NCBI GenBank assembly: GCA_001430745.1
Contig: KQ481938.1
Location: 1,693,448 to 1,710,714, forward strand
Source: Auxenochlorella pyrenoidosa
Taxonomy: Eukaryota; Chlorophyta; Trebouxiophyceae; Chlorellales; Chlorellaceae
Reading direction: 5' to 3'
Length of the DNA stretch: 17,267 bases
Made by a program: the position numbers and the translations under genes. The notes under the pieces are model-generated. The model had not been told where the DNA came from. It saw only the letters and a program-made list of their open reading frames with translations, and made no database searches. How positions within the stretch are numbered: the first letter of the stretch is position 1; every line of letters starts with the position of its first letter. Below, piece by piece: positions 1 through 9,200 of this stretch.

Positions 1-49
1 GCTCACCCAGGAGCTGCCCCACCCCCCACCCCACCCCACCCCCCCGCAG

Positions 50-2777
50 ACCCTGGCCCGCGAGTTCCTGAACAACCCCTACCAGGTGCTCATCGGCTCG
101 CCCGACCTTAAGGCCAACCACCGCATCACCCAGATCTTCGACTTCCCGGCCGAGCACGAGAAGTACCACAAGCTGGTCCGCATCCTGGAGAAGGTGAGAA
201 GGGGGGGGGGGGGCCCACGCGGCGCCAGCAGCCAAGGGATGTGGGGGCCTTGGCAGCGTGTGGGTCGAGGCCTTGACAGCCGCGCCCCGCTCGGCCCTGC
301 CAGCGCCTCCCCTCGCCCTCGCGTGCGCAGCCCCTTGCTGCCCGCCAACCTGCGCCTGCCCACCCCGCCTCACCGTCCTGCCAAGCAGGAGATGGATGGT
401 CGCCGCATCCTGATCTTCTGCGAGACCAAGAAGGGGTGCGACGCGGTCACCCGCCAGCTGCGCATGGACGGCTGGCCCGCGCTGTCCATCCACGGCGACA
501 AGTCGCAGCACGAGCGCGATTGGGTGCTGGCAGAGTTCAAGGCAGGCGAGTGGCGGCGCGGGGGAGGGAGCGGGGCGGCGGCAGGCCCAGCGCCCAGCCC
601 CCGGGCCAACATCCCGGCGCTGCTCTGACGGCAGCTTGCTCCGAGCGGCAGTTGAGGGGCGGGGGCCTGGCGTGCCCTTGTGTTCGAGAAGGAAGAGGCT
701 GATTGGCGGCCCCCGGTCCCTCTGCTGCCCTGCAGGCAAGCACCCCATCATGATTGCCACCGATGTGGCGGCACGCGGTCTAGGTAGGTCGGCTGCCATG
801 GCCGAGGGCCAGGGGCTGGCGCCCGGGCCGGCTTGCCCGCCACTCGCCTCCTCCTTCCCATCCCTCTTGCCTTGCCTGCGTTGCCAGCTCCTGCTGATTG
901 GGTGTGCACGAGTGCTTGGGCACGCCTGTGCCAGCCTGCTGGCTGTTTCGGTTGGTGTGGCAGCATGTTGGCGGCACGTGCGGCAGCTGGGCAGCATTTA
1001 TCGAGCCGCGTTGGTCACTGTCGGTTGCGGCGGGCAGTTGTGCAGCGCTCTGCTTGGCTGCTCGCCGAGGCACCAGCTGGGGCTGCAGCCGGCTGAGCTG
1101 TGCGGCAGCGGCAGCAACGGCTCTGAGCCTTCTGGCAGGGTTGTGCAGCGTGATGGGAGCACCACGCACAGGCGCTTGCTGCGGCGCTGCCGTGGCCCTG
1201 CTGTGGCAGAGCCTGCCTGCGTGGTGTGCAGGGCACCTGAGAGCTTGCAGTGGCCACCCACCCCCGCCCCCTTCTTTTGGCTGTTTTCGGGCGATGGTCG
1301 AAAAAGGCTGCGCGGGCTTGGCGGGCACGCCCGCCGCCCTGCCGGCCACCCATCCGGCCCCACCCTGCATGCCCTCTCCTCGCTGCCTGTGCCCTGCCCC
1401 CTGGCATTCCATGCTTGCCCAAGGTAAGTGTGGGTGGCCAAGCAAGCTCACCGCAGCGTGCGGCCTCGCCGCCGCCGCTGCGGCAAGGACCCACGCCCTG
1501 CCGGCTGGCCCACGTGGAGGGAGCGGCGAGCGAGGAGGCGCCTGCGGTGCCTCTGTGCCCGCGACAGGCGCCGTCCCACCCTCCGCCTCGCCCCCTCTGG
1601 CCGCCGGACCACCACCGCCATGCCACCCGCCGACGCCGAACGCAATACGCTCACGCGGCTGCTTTGCCCGAGCAAGCGGTGCTGCGCACCCTGCGGCGGG
1701 CAGCTGGCATCACAGCACATAGCGTGCATGCTGCATGCAAGCCGCTGGCCACACGTTGGCGGTGTGCTGCCCACAGACCCGGGCCTCGGCTTGCCAGCGC
1801 TGATGCGGCAGGCAGCCTGCGGCGGCTCCAGCCGTCATCAACCCTGAGCAGCTCTCCTAGGGGCACTGCAGCCAGCCTTCCAAACTTGCCGCCCCCGGCG
1901 GGCCTCTCTATGCCCGCGCGCCACGTCCCCTCTCCCCACCCGGCCTGCTGACTCTCCCGCCCCCCCGCGCCACATGCGGCCGCCTCGGCCGCGCCGGCGC
2001 CCTCCCTCCCCCCACCGCGTCGTGCGCTGCGCGCGCTGTGCAGATGTCAAGGACATCAAGCTGGTGGTCAACTACGACATGCCCTCCTGCGCCGAGGACT
2101 ACGTGCACCGCATCGGCCGCACCGGCCGCGCCGGCGCCACCGGTGAGCAGCGCCGCGCTGTGCACGCCGGGGTTGGCCCTGGGCAAGGCTGCGGCCCCTG
2201 CTCTGGTTGCCCCACGCTCTGTTCCAGCGGGCCACTGATGGCTGGCCCTGACCGCTCAACCTGTGCGGGACCGAGGCCGCGTCCGCCGCAACCTCTCAGC
2301 AGCCTGCGCTGCGCGCCTGCCGCCCCTGCTCAGCTACTTGTTGTTGAGGTACTCACCACCCGCCTGCTTTCCTTGCCCCCCTGCGTCCCCTGCCGCGCCG
2401 CAGGCACCGCCTACTCCTTCTTCACCTCTTCCAACGGCCGCATGGCCAAGCAGATTGTGCAGATCCTGGAGGAGGCTGGGCAGGTGGTGCCGCCCGAGCT
2501 GCGCCAGTTTGCCATGACCAGCGGCGGGCCCACCAGTGAGTGGGGCCGGGTGGCCTGCCGGGCGCATGCGCCGGGCCTGCTGGCCTTTCCTCGGTTCCGA
2601 CCAGCTCTGCCTGGCTCTTCATGAACTGTGTGTGCTTGTCGCTTACGAAGCCCTGGTGGCGCAAGAGGGCCTGCTGAGCTGCCAGATTTGGGTCTGCCAG
2701 GCCTACAGCCCTCGTTGACTGCACCCCGGCCGGCCCCTCTCTAATGTGCAGGCTTCCGCTCCCGCGGTGGGCGCGGC

Positions 2778-2810
<33 letters not shown>

Positions 2811-2909
2811 TACACCGGCTCCAACGCGCTGCCCATCGGCAGCAGCCGCGGCGGCTACGGCGGCGGCGGCGGCGGCGGCGGCTACGGTGGTGGCTATGGC
2901 GGCTACTGA
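50..2909 (+). CDS. DEAD-box ATP-dependent RNA helicase, DBP2/DDX5 (plant RH20/RH30) type, C-terminal part
   Basis: Exons 50-193, 389-545, 736-783, 2044-2142, 2404-2535, 2752-2909; 245 residues are in the window and the N-terminal RecA lobe (Q motif, Walker A, DEAD) lies to the left. The sequence shows the second RecA lobe: [13 protein letters not shown] (motif IV, about residues 53-64 of the visible part), [23 protein letters not shown] (motif V, 108-117), [13 protein letters not shown] (motif VI, 138-150), then a PPEL segment and a tail rich in RGG and GGY (195-245). Motifs V and VI close the ATP site and contact RNA; the PPEL segment and Gly-rich tail are typical of the DBP2 group, which unwinds RNA during mRNP assembly, export and ribosome maturation, mainly in the nucleus. 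Exon 1 is phase 0; the later junctions are phase 1. The last exon encodes the whole low-complexity tail. Subfamily assignment is by motif spacing; the exact orthologue is not resolved. Confidence 0.95.
201..213 (+). repeat. 13-base G homopolymer just inside a 5' splice site
   Basis: A run of 13 G starts seven bases after the GT donor at 194 in the helicase intron 194-388. G runs near donors are known intronic splicing enhancers in other eukaryotes; a role here is inference. Confidence 0.9.
546..735 (+). other. GC-AG intron in the DEAD-box gene
   Basis: The donor is CAG|GCGAGT and the acceptor CTGCAG|GC. Joining them gives [19 protein letters not shown], which matches the conserved helicase segment exactly. 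No GT donor nearby keeps the frame, so a GC donor is the simplest reading. Confidence 0.85.
784..2043 (+). other. 1,260-base intron, the longest in the window
   Basis: Donor G|GTAGGT and acceptor TGTGCAG|AT join ARGL-D-VKDIK, so the splice is well fixed by motif V. The next longest intron in the window is 502 bases. It holds long chance reading frames on both strands with Ala/Pro/Arg-rich, family-less translations, and a textbook donor AAG|GTAAGT at 1424-1429. I saw no tRNA, transposon or recognisable protein in it. Confidence 0.85.
2781..2882 (+). repeat. GGC trinucleotide tracts encoding poly-Gly
   Basis: Ten GGC codons in a row at 2781-2810 and eight at 2859-2882 lie within the last helicase exon and encode Gly blocks separated by Tyr-containing spacers. 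Such tracts are prone to length change and to sequencing error. Confidence 0.9.
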
Positions 2910-3046
2910 GCACCCTTGCCCCTCTGGAGTCGTTTGTGCGTGCCCCTGCTGTGTAGATTGCTCTGTCCCCTCATCTGCGGCCACGCGTGCCCATTCTTTT
3001 CTCTCCTGCCTTTTGATCTTCCCTCCATGTCGTTCCGCTGGCCCTC

Positions 3047-3051
3047 TGTAA
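3047..3051 (+). terminator. TGTAA poly(A) signal of the DEAD-box gene
   Basis: TGTAA lies 138 bases after the TGA stop at 2907-2909. TGTAA is the usual near-upstream poly(A) signal in chlorophyte algae. Confidence 0.65.
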
Positions 3052-3102
3052 CCGCTGTCAGTCAGAAAACAAGACAAGGCACGGGCCCTGCTGCGAGGTG
3101 TG

Positions 3103-3251
3103 CTGCATGTGCCAAAGAATCCATCAGCCTTCTTACAACCGCATCTGCAGCCGCCAGCTCGTGGCGTCTTGCTCAGCGCTGCCTCCGCTGCTCACACAGC
3201 GGCAGCTGGAGTCATATAAGCCACCTCACCGCCCTGTTCTGATGAAGGCAG
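3103..3251 (-). pseudogene. Degenerate partial copy of the TBC gene last exon (coiled-coil segment)
   Basis: This stretch of the convergent spacer aligns by eye with 6515-6663 in the last exon of the TBC-domain gene, in the same orientation. The core 3121-3166 matches 6535-6580 at 38 of 46 bases without gaps, and 3175-3191 matches 6591-6607 at 15 of 17. On the minus strand it would encode ELAAADAVVRRLMD, against ELAAADALIKRLMD in the TBC protein (residues 1122-1135). A two-base deletion upstream of that segment and an in-frame TGA five codons before it break the frame; downstream the frame runs to a TGA near 3060. It sits between the two poly(A) signals at 3047 and 3258, so it is probably outside both mRNAs. 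It could instead be a short exon of an unrecognised coiled-coil gene. Confidence 0.55.
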
Positions 3252-3257
3252 GCTAAT

Positions 3258-3262
3258 TTACA
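3258..3262 (-). terminator. TGTAA poly(A) signal of the MTHFR-like gene
   Basis: TTACA on the + strand reads TGTAA on the minus strand, 45 bases beyond the stop codon at 3307-3309. Confidence 0.65.
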
Positions 3263-3270
3263 CAGGCTTG

Positions 3271-3312
3271 TTGCTTGCAAATGAGCACGAGAGGAGCATG
3301 GATACATCAGCA
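3271..3312 (-). repeat. Short motif shared by the ends of two minus-strand genes
   Basis: The 11-mer ATACATCAGCA (3302-3312) and the 8-mer GAGCACGA (3283-3290) recur at 6131-6141 and 6108-6115, in the same order, with start-to-start spacing of 19 and 23 bases. Here the element spans the stop codon of the MTHFR-like gene; the other copy lies beyond the stop of the TBC gene. Confidence 0.4.
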
Positions 3313-4855
3313 TGCCGCGGCCTCCAGCAGTCGCTGCAGCCGGGCAAGCTCCATCTCTGTCGCCACCTCTGTCTCCACCAGGGGCATCACGCCATGCCGC
3401 CGGTACACCCGCAGCAGGCGCAGCGTGGCCGCCTCTGCCTCCTCTACACCGCTCAGGTAAGCGTCGCTGCGGGCAGGGGGGGGGCGGGGGCCAGGGGCCA
3501 TGACGGCAGGCAGGGAGCCTGGCGGTGCGGGTGCAGCCTGCCAGGTGGGGCCATGCTGAGCTGCTGTTGCTGCTCAGCCCTGGCAGGGACGCCGGCCCAC
3601 AGGGCGGAGCGTGACGCCCACCTCAGGAACACCCCCGCCCAGGGCCTGAACCGCATCTGCGCCAGCAGCCTCTTGCTGGGCAGCAGCACGGAGCCAAACA
3701 CCGCCGGCTGGGTAGCCGTGGCAGCGTCTGAGCTGGGCTCCATTTCTGCAGCGCTCCTGCCAGCACCGCCGTCTGCTTGCTGCTCCACCAGCTGCCGCCG
3801 TGCCCGCTTGGCGGGCGGTGCTTCTTGATCCCGCTGCTGCGCCGGCGGCTGCAGCGGCAGGGCCTGCTGCCGTCCAGCCGTCTCCACCTGTCCGCTTGCT
3901 GACCGTTGCACTGCCTCCTGCGCCGGTGCTGCCTGCTCATCAAGCACCTGCTGCAGGAACTGCAGCCCTTGGTCCAGCCGGTCAGCATCGCTGCCGGCCT
4001 GCACGCGCACCGAGGACAGGGCCCGAAAGCGTGAAGTACAGCAGAACAAGAAGAGAATAAAAGGTGACATGCGGAGACAGGGGAGCTGCGGAGCATCTGT
4101 CGGGTGAGCACACCCCGGCCCAACCTTAAACCCGCCCCGCCCCGCCCCGCCCCGCACTGCGCCAGCACCCGCCTGCAGGTACACCGCAGTCACAAGGCCC
4201 CGCCCCGCCTCCAGCTTGCGCCGCAGCCGCCGCTGCTCCTCCAGCAGGCGCGGCTCATCCGGGAAGTACGGGTTGAAGGCCACAGCTAGGGGCAGCGGGG
4301 GCTCCAGGCTTTGGAACCGCGGGCTGGCTGCTAGGCGCTGCAGCGCCGCCACGGTGTCCAGCTGCCGCCGCTGGCTGCCGCTGACCAGGAGCAGGCTCAG
4401 GCTGCCGTGCCCGCACAGCTGCCGTAGCTGTGCACCGAGCTGGCAGGCAAAGTTCTCCAGGGCGGCAAAGCTGGCATCCGCCGACCGGGCATAGTTTTGT
4501 GCAATCGAGTAGTGCACACAGATGTCGCCGGCTGCTGCAGTGGCAGGCACTGCTGCGCGCAGCCCTTGCACATGATCCAGGAGGGCTGGAAGCTCGCCCT
4601 TAGCCTATAGACAGAAGGCACAACAAGGGGCGAGGTGAGGACCAGAGCATGGACGGGCAGGAGCGGGGTACAACACACGAGAGCGGAGGAGGTGGGCGGG
4701 CCCGCCACTCTTCACGGCTTTGCCGCCGCCTGCAAGCCCACCTTGTTCGGTAGATTGACTCGCCACAAGTTCTGCTGCGTGATGAATGGCAGCAGTCGCC
4801 TGTGCAGGTCCTCAGGGCTCTTGGGAAACAGCTCCAGCCGGAAAGGCACAGCCAT
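3307..4855 (-). CDS. MTHFR/MetF-like FAD-linked TIM-barrel oxidoreductase, non-canonical
   Basis: Exons on the minus strand are 4855-4742, 4604-4173, 3998-3622 and 3466-3307, giving 360 residues. The start is the first ATG after an in-frame TAA 14 codons upstream, though an upstream exon cannot be excluded. The order of barrel strands resembles bacterial MetF: FRLELFPK (residues 5-12), WRVNLPNK (31-38), ICVHYSIAQNYARS (66-79), LSLLLVSGSQRR (107-118), AVAFNPYFPDEPRL then RRKLEAG and AVYLQAGSD (145-186), FGSVLLPSKRLLAQMRFRPWAGVFL (283-307), and a final helix pair. MetF/MTHFR enzymes reduce methylenetetrahydrofolate with FAD. Here the LRGD folate-site strand reads VSGS, so the substrate may differ. 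About 75 residues (205-280) form a low-complexity insert with a basic PPAKRARR (243-250) that resembles a nuclear localisation signal. No transit peptide is obvious. Family assignment is by eye and moderate. Confidence 0.7.
3999..4172 (-). other. In-frame GC-AG intron of the MTHFR-like gene
   Basis: On the minus strand the donor is CTGCAG|GCGGGT and the acceptor GTGCAG|GCC. Removal joins AVYLQ to AGSDADRL in phase 0, as the family needs. The intron is 174 bases (58 codons) with no stop, so retention would insert 58 residues, including a hydrophobic FILFLFCC, without breaking the frame. The nearest GT donor would shift the frame. Confidence 0.75.
4131..4155 (-). repeat. Five tandem copies of CCCGC (GCGGG on the sense strand)
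   Basis: Five perfect 5-base units lie about 17 bases inside the GC donor at 4172. On the transcribed RNA they give five G runs of three to four separated by single C, which fits a G-quadruplex pattern. Confidence 0.9.
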
Positions 4856-5102
4856 CGCTTCGCTGTGCTCCGGATACGGCACTGTGATGATCGGTTATCG
4901 GGCAGCAGCGTTACCAGGCGTTCATAGCGACGCACAGGACCGCCATCGGCACTTTCTTGCGGCAGCGCGCCATTTGCTGCCGCGCCCCTTTGGAGACCAA
5001 TATTGCCACTTCCCATTCTGTTGGTGGATCGCCGTAGCTCATCGACTGCCCGTGGCATCTCCTAGGCCTCGTTTTCGCTCGGCCAGCTTCCAACCCAAAG
5101 CC
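4856..5102. promoter_or_regulatory. Divergent intergenic region, MTHFR-like gene and bL27 gene
   Basis: Only 247 bases separate the two start codons, so both promoters and leaders must fit here. I see no clear TATA box. A 9-mer CGATAACCG (minus strand, 4900-4892) lies 37 bases before the MTHFR-like ATG and recurs at 12255-12263. Confidence 0.6.
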
Positions 5103-5957
5103 ATGCAGCGTCTGGGCGCGGCAGTGGCCGCCTGGCGTCTGACTTGCAGCGAAGCGCTACTGCTAGCGCGACAGGGTGCGCACGCGCACAGCCGAGCAGT
5201 GCAATTGGCCTGCCGTCGCTTGCACACTCCTTCGCCCTCTCCCTGGCCCCTACCAATACCCTATCATCTGTATACTCTGCAGGCGGCGCAGTGGGGCCCG
5301 CAGCGACGGCCGCCGAGACGTGCAGCAGCAGGGGCAGTGCAGCGGCAGGCGGCGGCGCGCAGTGGCAGCAGCTGCGCTTTGCGTCCAAGAAGCAGGGCGG
5401 CTCCACGCAGAACACCAAGGACTCCAACCCCAAGTACCTGGGCGTGAAGCTGTTTGGCGGGCAGCGCTGCATTCCGGGCAACATCATCATGCGGCAGCGC
5501 GGCACCGAGTTCCACCCAGGCACCAACGTGGGCATGGTGAGCGCTGCTGGCCCGGCGGGATGGGCTCCTGTCGTGCTGGCTCTGCCTGAAGATCTGGTTT
5601 GCCTGGCGGTATTGATCGACCACACGTGCTCTGATGGCATCGACTTGGTGGCCCAGTCGCAGTATGCGTGCCGTGATCCCTTGCTGTTGCTCTCGCTGAC
5701 GTGGCGCTGCCTCGTCCGCCACTCCTGCGTCACTCCTGTGCCCTGTCCATGCCTGGAAATGTGGCGCTTTGCCTCCGTCACACCCGCAGGGCCGCGACCA
5801 CACCATCTACTCGCTGATCGAGGGCCGTGTTAAGTTCAGCCGTGACCCCCGCACCAAGCGGCGCTTCATCTCGGTTGAGCCGCTGGAGCAGCAGGCGCCA
5901 GCGCTGCCGCCGCAGCAACAGGGGCAGCGGTTGCAGCATGAGCGTGCCGCGCTCTAA
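5103..5957 (+). CDS. Mitochondrial large-subunit ribosomal protein bL27
   Basis: Exons 5103-5175, 5283-5536 and 5790-5957 give 164 residues. bL27 sits near the peptidyl-transferase centre of bacterial-type ribosomes. The core starts [20 protein letters not shown] (58-77), followed by [20 protein letters not shown] and [17 protein letters not shown], all hallmarks of the family, and ends with KRRFISVEP. The first 57 residues are Ala/Arg-rich, start [13 protein letters not shown], have few acidic residues and end LRFASKK, a typical mitochondrial processing context (RF|AS), so mitochondrial rather than plastid targeting is inferred. A Gln-rich C-terminal extension follows the core. The ATG has a good context (AAAGCCATGC); the same frame is open further upstream, but into the divergent gene. 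Donors are GTGCGC and GTGAGC, acceptors CTGCAG and CCCGCAG. Confidence 0.93.
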
Positions 5958-6295
5958 CTAGGTCTCCAACACTAATTACCCCCAAGTCTTGACTGTGCTC
6001 TGCTGCTCTCTCCTTGCTCGCTCTTCCTTGCTTTCAAAACTGCCTTAAGGTTGTGAAATGTACAACTGTGTGGCTGCACAACAGCCCGAAACCATCAGCT
6101 GTTCAAGGAGCACGACAGGAAGGGTTGGACATACATCAGCAGTACACAGTACAAGAATGAGATTGGGATACACGAGCAGGAGGAGAAGCAGACAAAGGGC
6201 AAGTTAGTGAGTGCACTGGGTGCTAGGCTGTCCACACCCAGACTGAAGGAGGGGCTGGTGTCGTGCGTTTGCGGGCGCAGCGCGTGCCGGCCCAC
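5958..6295. other. Convergent spacer between bL27 and the TBC gene
   Basis: This 338-base stretch holds both 3' ends. It is less GC-rich than the genes. I find no TGTAA on either strand; TGTAC occurs on the + strand at 6059-6063 and near 6140-6155 on the minus strand and may serve instead. It contains the second copy of the short element (6098-6141). No gene or RNA was recognised. Confidence 0.7.
6098..6141 (-). repeat. Second copy of the shared 3'-end motif
   Basis: GAGCACGA (6108-6115) and ATACATCAGCA (6131-6141) match the end of the MTHFR-like gene at 3283-3312. It lies about 155-200 bases beyond the TBC stop codon, within its likely 3' untranslated region. Confidence 0.4.
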
Positions 6296-9200
6296 CTACG
6301 AGCTATTGGCATTGCGCTGGGGGGTGGAGGCCCACCTGGCAAGAGATACGCTGCCAATGGAGGACTGGGGGCTGTGTGCTGGGCTGCTCTGGGCACTGCC
6401 CCTGCTGCTGCTGCCCAGCACATTGCCGCAGCCAACCACGGACCCGCTTCCACTGCACGTGCTTGCCGTGCTTGCACCCGCGCTGCTGTCAACGAGGCCC
6501 GCCCGGTCAGGCTTCTGCGTCTGCGCCACAGCGTCCATCAGCCTTTTGATGAGCGCATCTGCGGCCGCCAGCTCACGGCGCCGTCGCTCCAGCGCCGCCT
6601 CCTCTGCCTGCACGGCCAGCTGCTTGGCGCTCACCTCCCCACCCAACTCTGTAATGGCTGCAGAGCTGGCCTCCAGCCGGCAGGACAGCTCAGCCACAAG
6701 GGTCTCCTGCAGAAAGGAAAACCAATTGGTTGGCCACTTCCCTTCTGGCCGCGGCTGCGTCAGCATGGGCTCGCTGGAGCAGCCGAGATTCCCAGCAGCA
6801 GTGTGGGCCTCCTTGGAATTGAATGGTGGTGGGACATGGCGAGGGCATGTCCCGGCGCCAGAAAGGGCTGCCTTCATGACTGCCTGAAGCCCCCCACCTT
6901 GGCCGCCACCTGGCGCTCCACCTTGAGCAGCTGCTGGCGCAGGTCTGCAGCGGTCTGCTGCAGCCCCGTCGCCTCCTGCTCCGCCTCGTGCCGCCGGCTC
7001 TCTGCCACAGCTACCTCCTCCTGCAGCTGAGCCACCACTGCCAGCAGCGAGGAGGCCTGGAGATGCTGCGGGATGCGAGCAGAGGCAGGCGCAGGGCTGG
7101 GTGCCGCAGCCGGCACGGAAGACTCTAATGTATCGGCTGCTTCCAAGACCGGGGCGGCGTGAGCAGGCTTTCCCTCGTCCTCGGGCGGTGCCTGGGCTAC
7201 TGGCGGGGCTGTGATGCTGCGGCGCAATCGCCGCACACCTGCGCAGACAAGGCAATGTGCGATCAGTGCCATATTGCTCCAAGCGCCAGCCACTGCGAGC
7301 CAGCCAGAGGACACACACAGGACTGGGCAGCAGCAGGCTGAGGGGCAGGCTTCTACACAGGTAGGCAAGGAGAGAACGCGTGAGACACTCACTGCTGCTG
7401 TCGGTTGCTCCCTGCCCTTCCTGGGGCGCAGCGCCGCCCGCCTCCTGCTCATCAAAGTGCAGGGTGCGGACCGACAGCAGCAGCTCGGCGTCGCAGCTGG
7501 TGGGCCGCTGTGCCGCGCCCACGCTGCCCCCTGGGTCGGCCGGTGAGCCCGCCAGGCTGGTCCCGCCGCTGCCGCGGCCGCCGGGCGACGGGTTGGCCGC
7601 GATGGCGAAAGCCGCCGCCACTGCTGGCTGCTGCAGGTCCAGGCGGAGGTTGGCCAGCCCGTGGAGGTCGAGGGTGAGGCGCCGCCGGTGACGCGTGCGG
7701 CTGGCCTGGGTGCCGCCCACGTAGCCAGCAGTCCAAGCGCGACGCTGGCTGTGTGGCGGCTGCAGGCCCCCACCAGGTGCATGCTGGTCGCTGGGCGTGG
7801 CGGGCTGGGACTGCGGTGCTGCTCCTGCTGGGAGCACAAGGGCGGGAGGCAAGCGCTGCGGGGTGCATGCGCTGACACCTGCCCTGGGCATGCTTCTGTC
7901 GTGCACCCGTTCCTCTGGATGCTGTCGCTGCAGAGAGGAGGAGCATGCCCCCCTGAGGCCATCAACCTCCACAGCGCTGAACGGAGTCAGGCGGTCGCCC
8001 GCCTGCCTGCCCAGCACTGCACCGGCCCCGGCCGAGTGGCTCAAACCCGCGGTGGGGCTGCTGCTGCCCGGCTCCCCCAGGCTGATGCAGCGCAGCGTGT
8101 GTGCCAACTTCTGCTCTGCGCTAGCTGCGCCGGGCGGAGCGGAAACAGGCGAGGCTGATGCGCGCCGACGCACCGCCAACGCCGCACCCCTGCCAAAGGC
8201 CGTGCTGCCACTGCCCGCACTGCTTGCCAGTGGCGCAAGCTCCTGCCCACCAGCGCCCATGGCCCCGGCTGGTAGCAGCGCTGGCAGTGAGGAGGGCATC
8301 AACCGCGAGGTCAGGCCCCGCATGGCCTGCTGCATGCGTGCCAGTGGGCTGGAAGGGTGGGCTGCACCTCCGCCCGGGCCTGGGCTGTCACTGCGGCTGC
8401 TGCCTGCCTTGCTGCTAGCTGGTGACAGGTGACCGCTGTCTCTGCCGCCACGCTGCTGCAGCTGCTGCTGCTGCCGGATGACTGCCTCCTCTGCATCAAG
8501 CAGGGCAGAGCTGAGGCGGCGGAAGCGGTGGGCAAACGTGGGCTCCGCTGCGCCGCCGCCGTCCCCGCCCTCCTGCTCGCTCGCTGCTGCCTCCAACCCG
8601 CCCTCAGCTTCTGTCCCAAAGGCGTCCTGCAAGGTTCAGTGCAAACTTGAAGCATCTTGGCTCTGACTGCGGGCCTAGCACAGCAGTGGACAGCACGCAA
8701 GCTCCCCGGCCGCGGTGGCGGGTCGACCGCATGCGCCCGTGTCTTGCCCACCATGCTTGGCAGCCACCCCCGCCTCACCCGCGTGCCACGTGCCACCTCC
8801 TGCTGGTACCGCTGCCGCAGGGCTGCCAGCCCCGCGGGCTGCAGGTACGCGTAGCCGCAGCAGGCGGTGTCCAGCAGGCGGCTGCCGTCAAAGGTCATCT
8901 GCGCGCAGCCCTGGAGCAGCATGTACACGTCGGAGCTCTCGCGGGTGCACATGAGCGCCTGCAGGGGCATACCAGGAGGGAGGGGAGGGAGTTGGGAGAT
9001 ACGGGCATGCGCAAGATGGCAGGGCGCGAAAACGGCAGAACGGGCATGGTGCCATGAAGACAGGCAAGGTGAAGATAAGAGTCCCCCCGGATGCCGGCAA
9101 TCTGCCGCCCGGTGCCATCCCCTGGCCACCCCAGCGCCTGTGCGCTAGTGACCTCACCTGGTCGTAGATTTCCACCAGCGCGAGCGCCACGCGGAACAGC

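Noticed and set aside
780..1951. Long frames on both strands inside the helicase intron (up to 274 codons)
   Set aside because: In GC-rich DNA stop codons are rare; the translations are Ala/Pro/Arg/Cys-rich and match nothing I know, and the intron is fixed by conserved protein on both sides.
2744..2956. Poly-Arg and poly-Ala frames over the GGC repeats
   Set aside because: They are the other frames of the helicase RGG/Gly-rich exon.
6310..6360. Possible extra donor CCAG|GTGGGC near the end of the TBC gene
   Set aside because: The frame reaches a TAG a few codons later at 6296-6298 and no downstream exon with coding character was seen.
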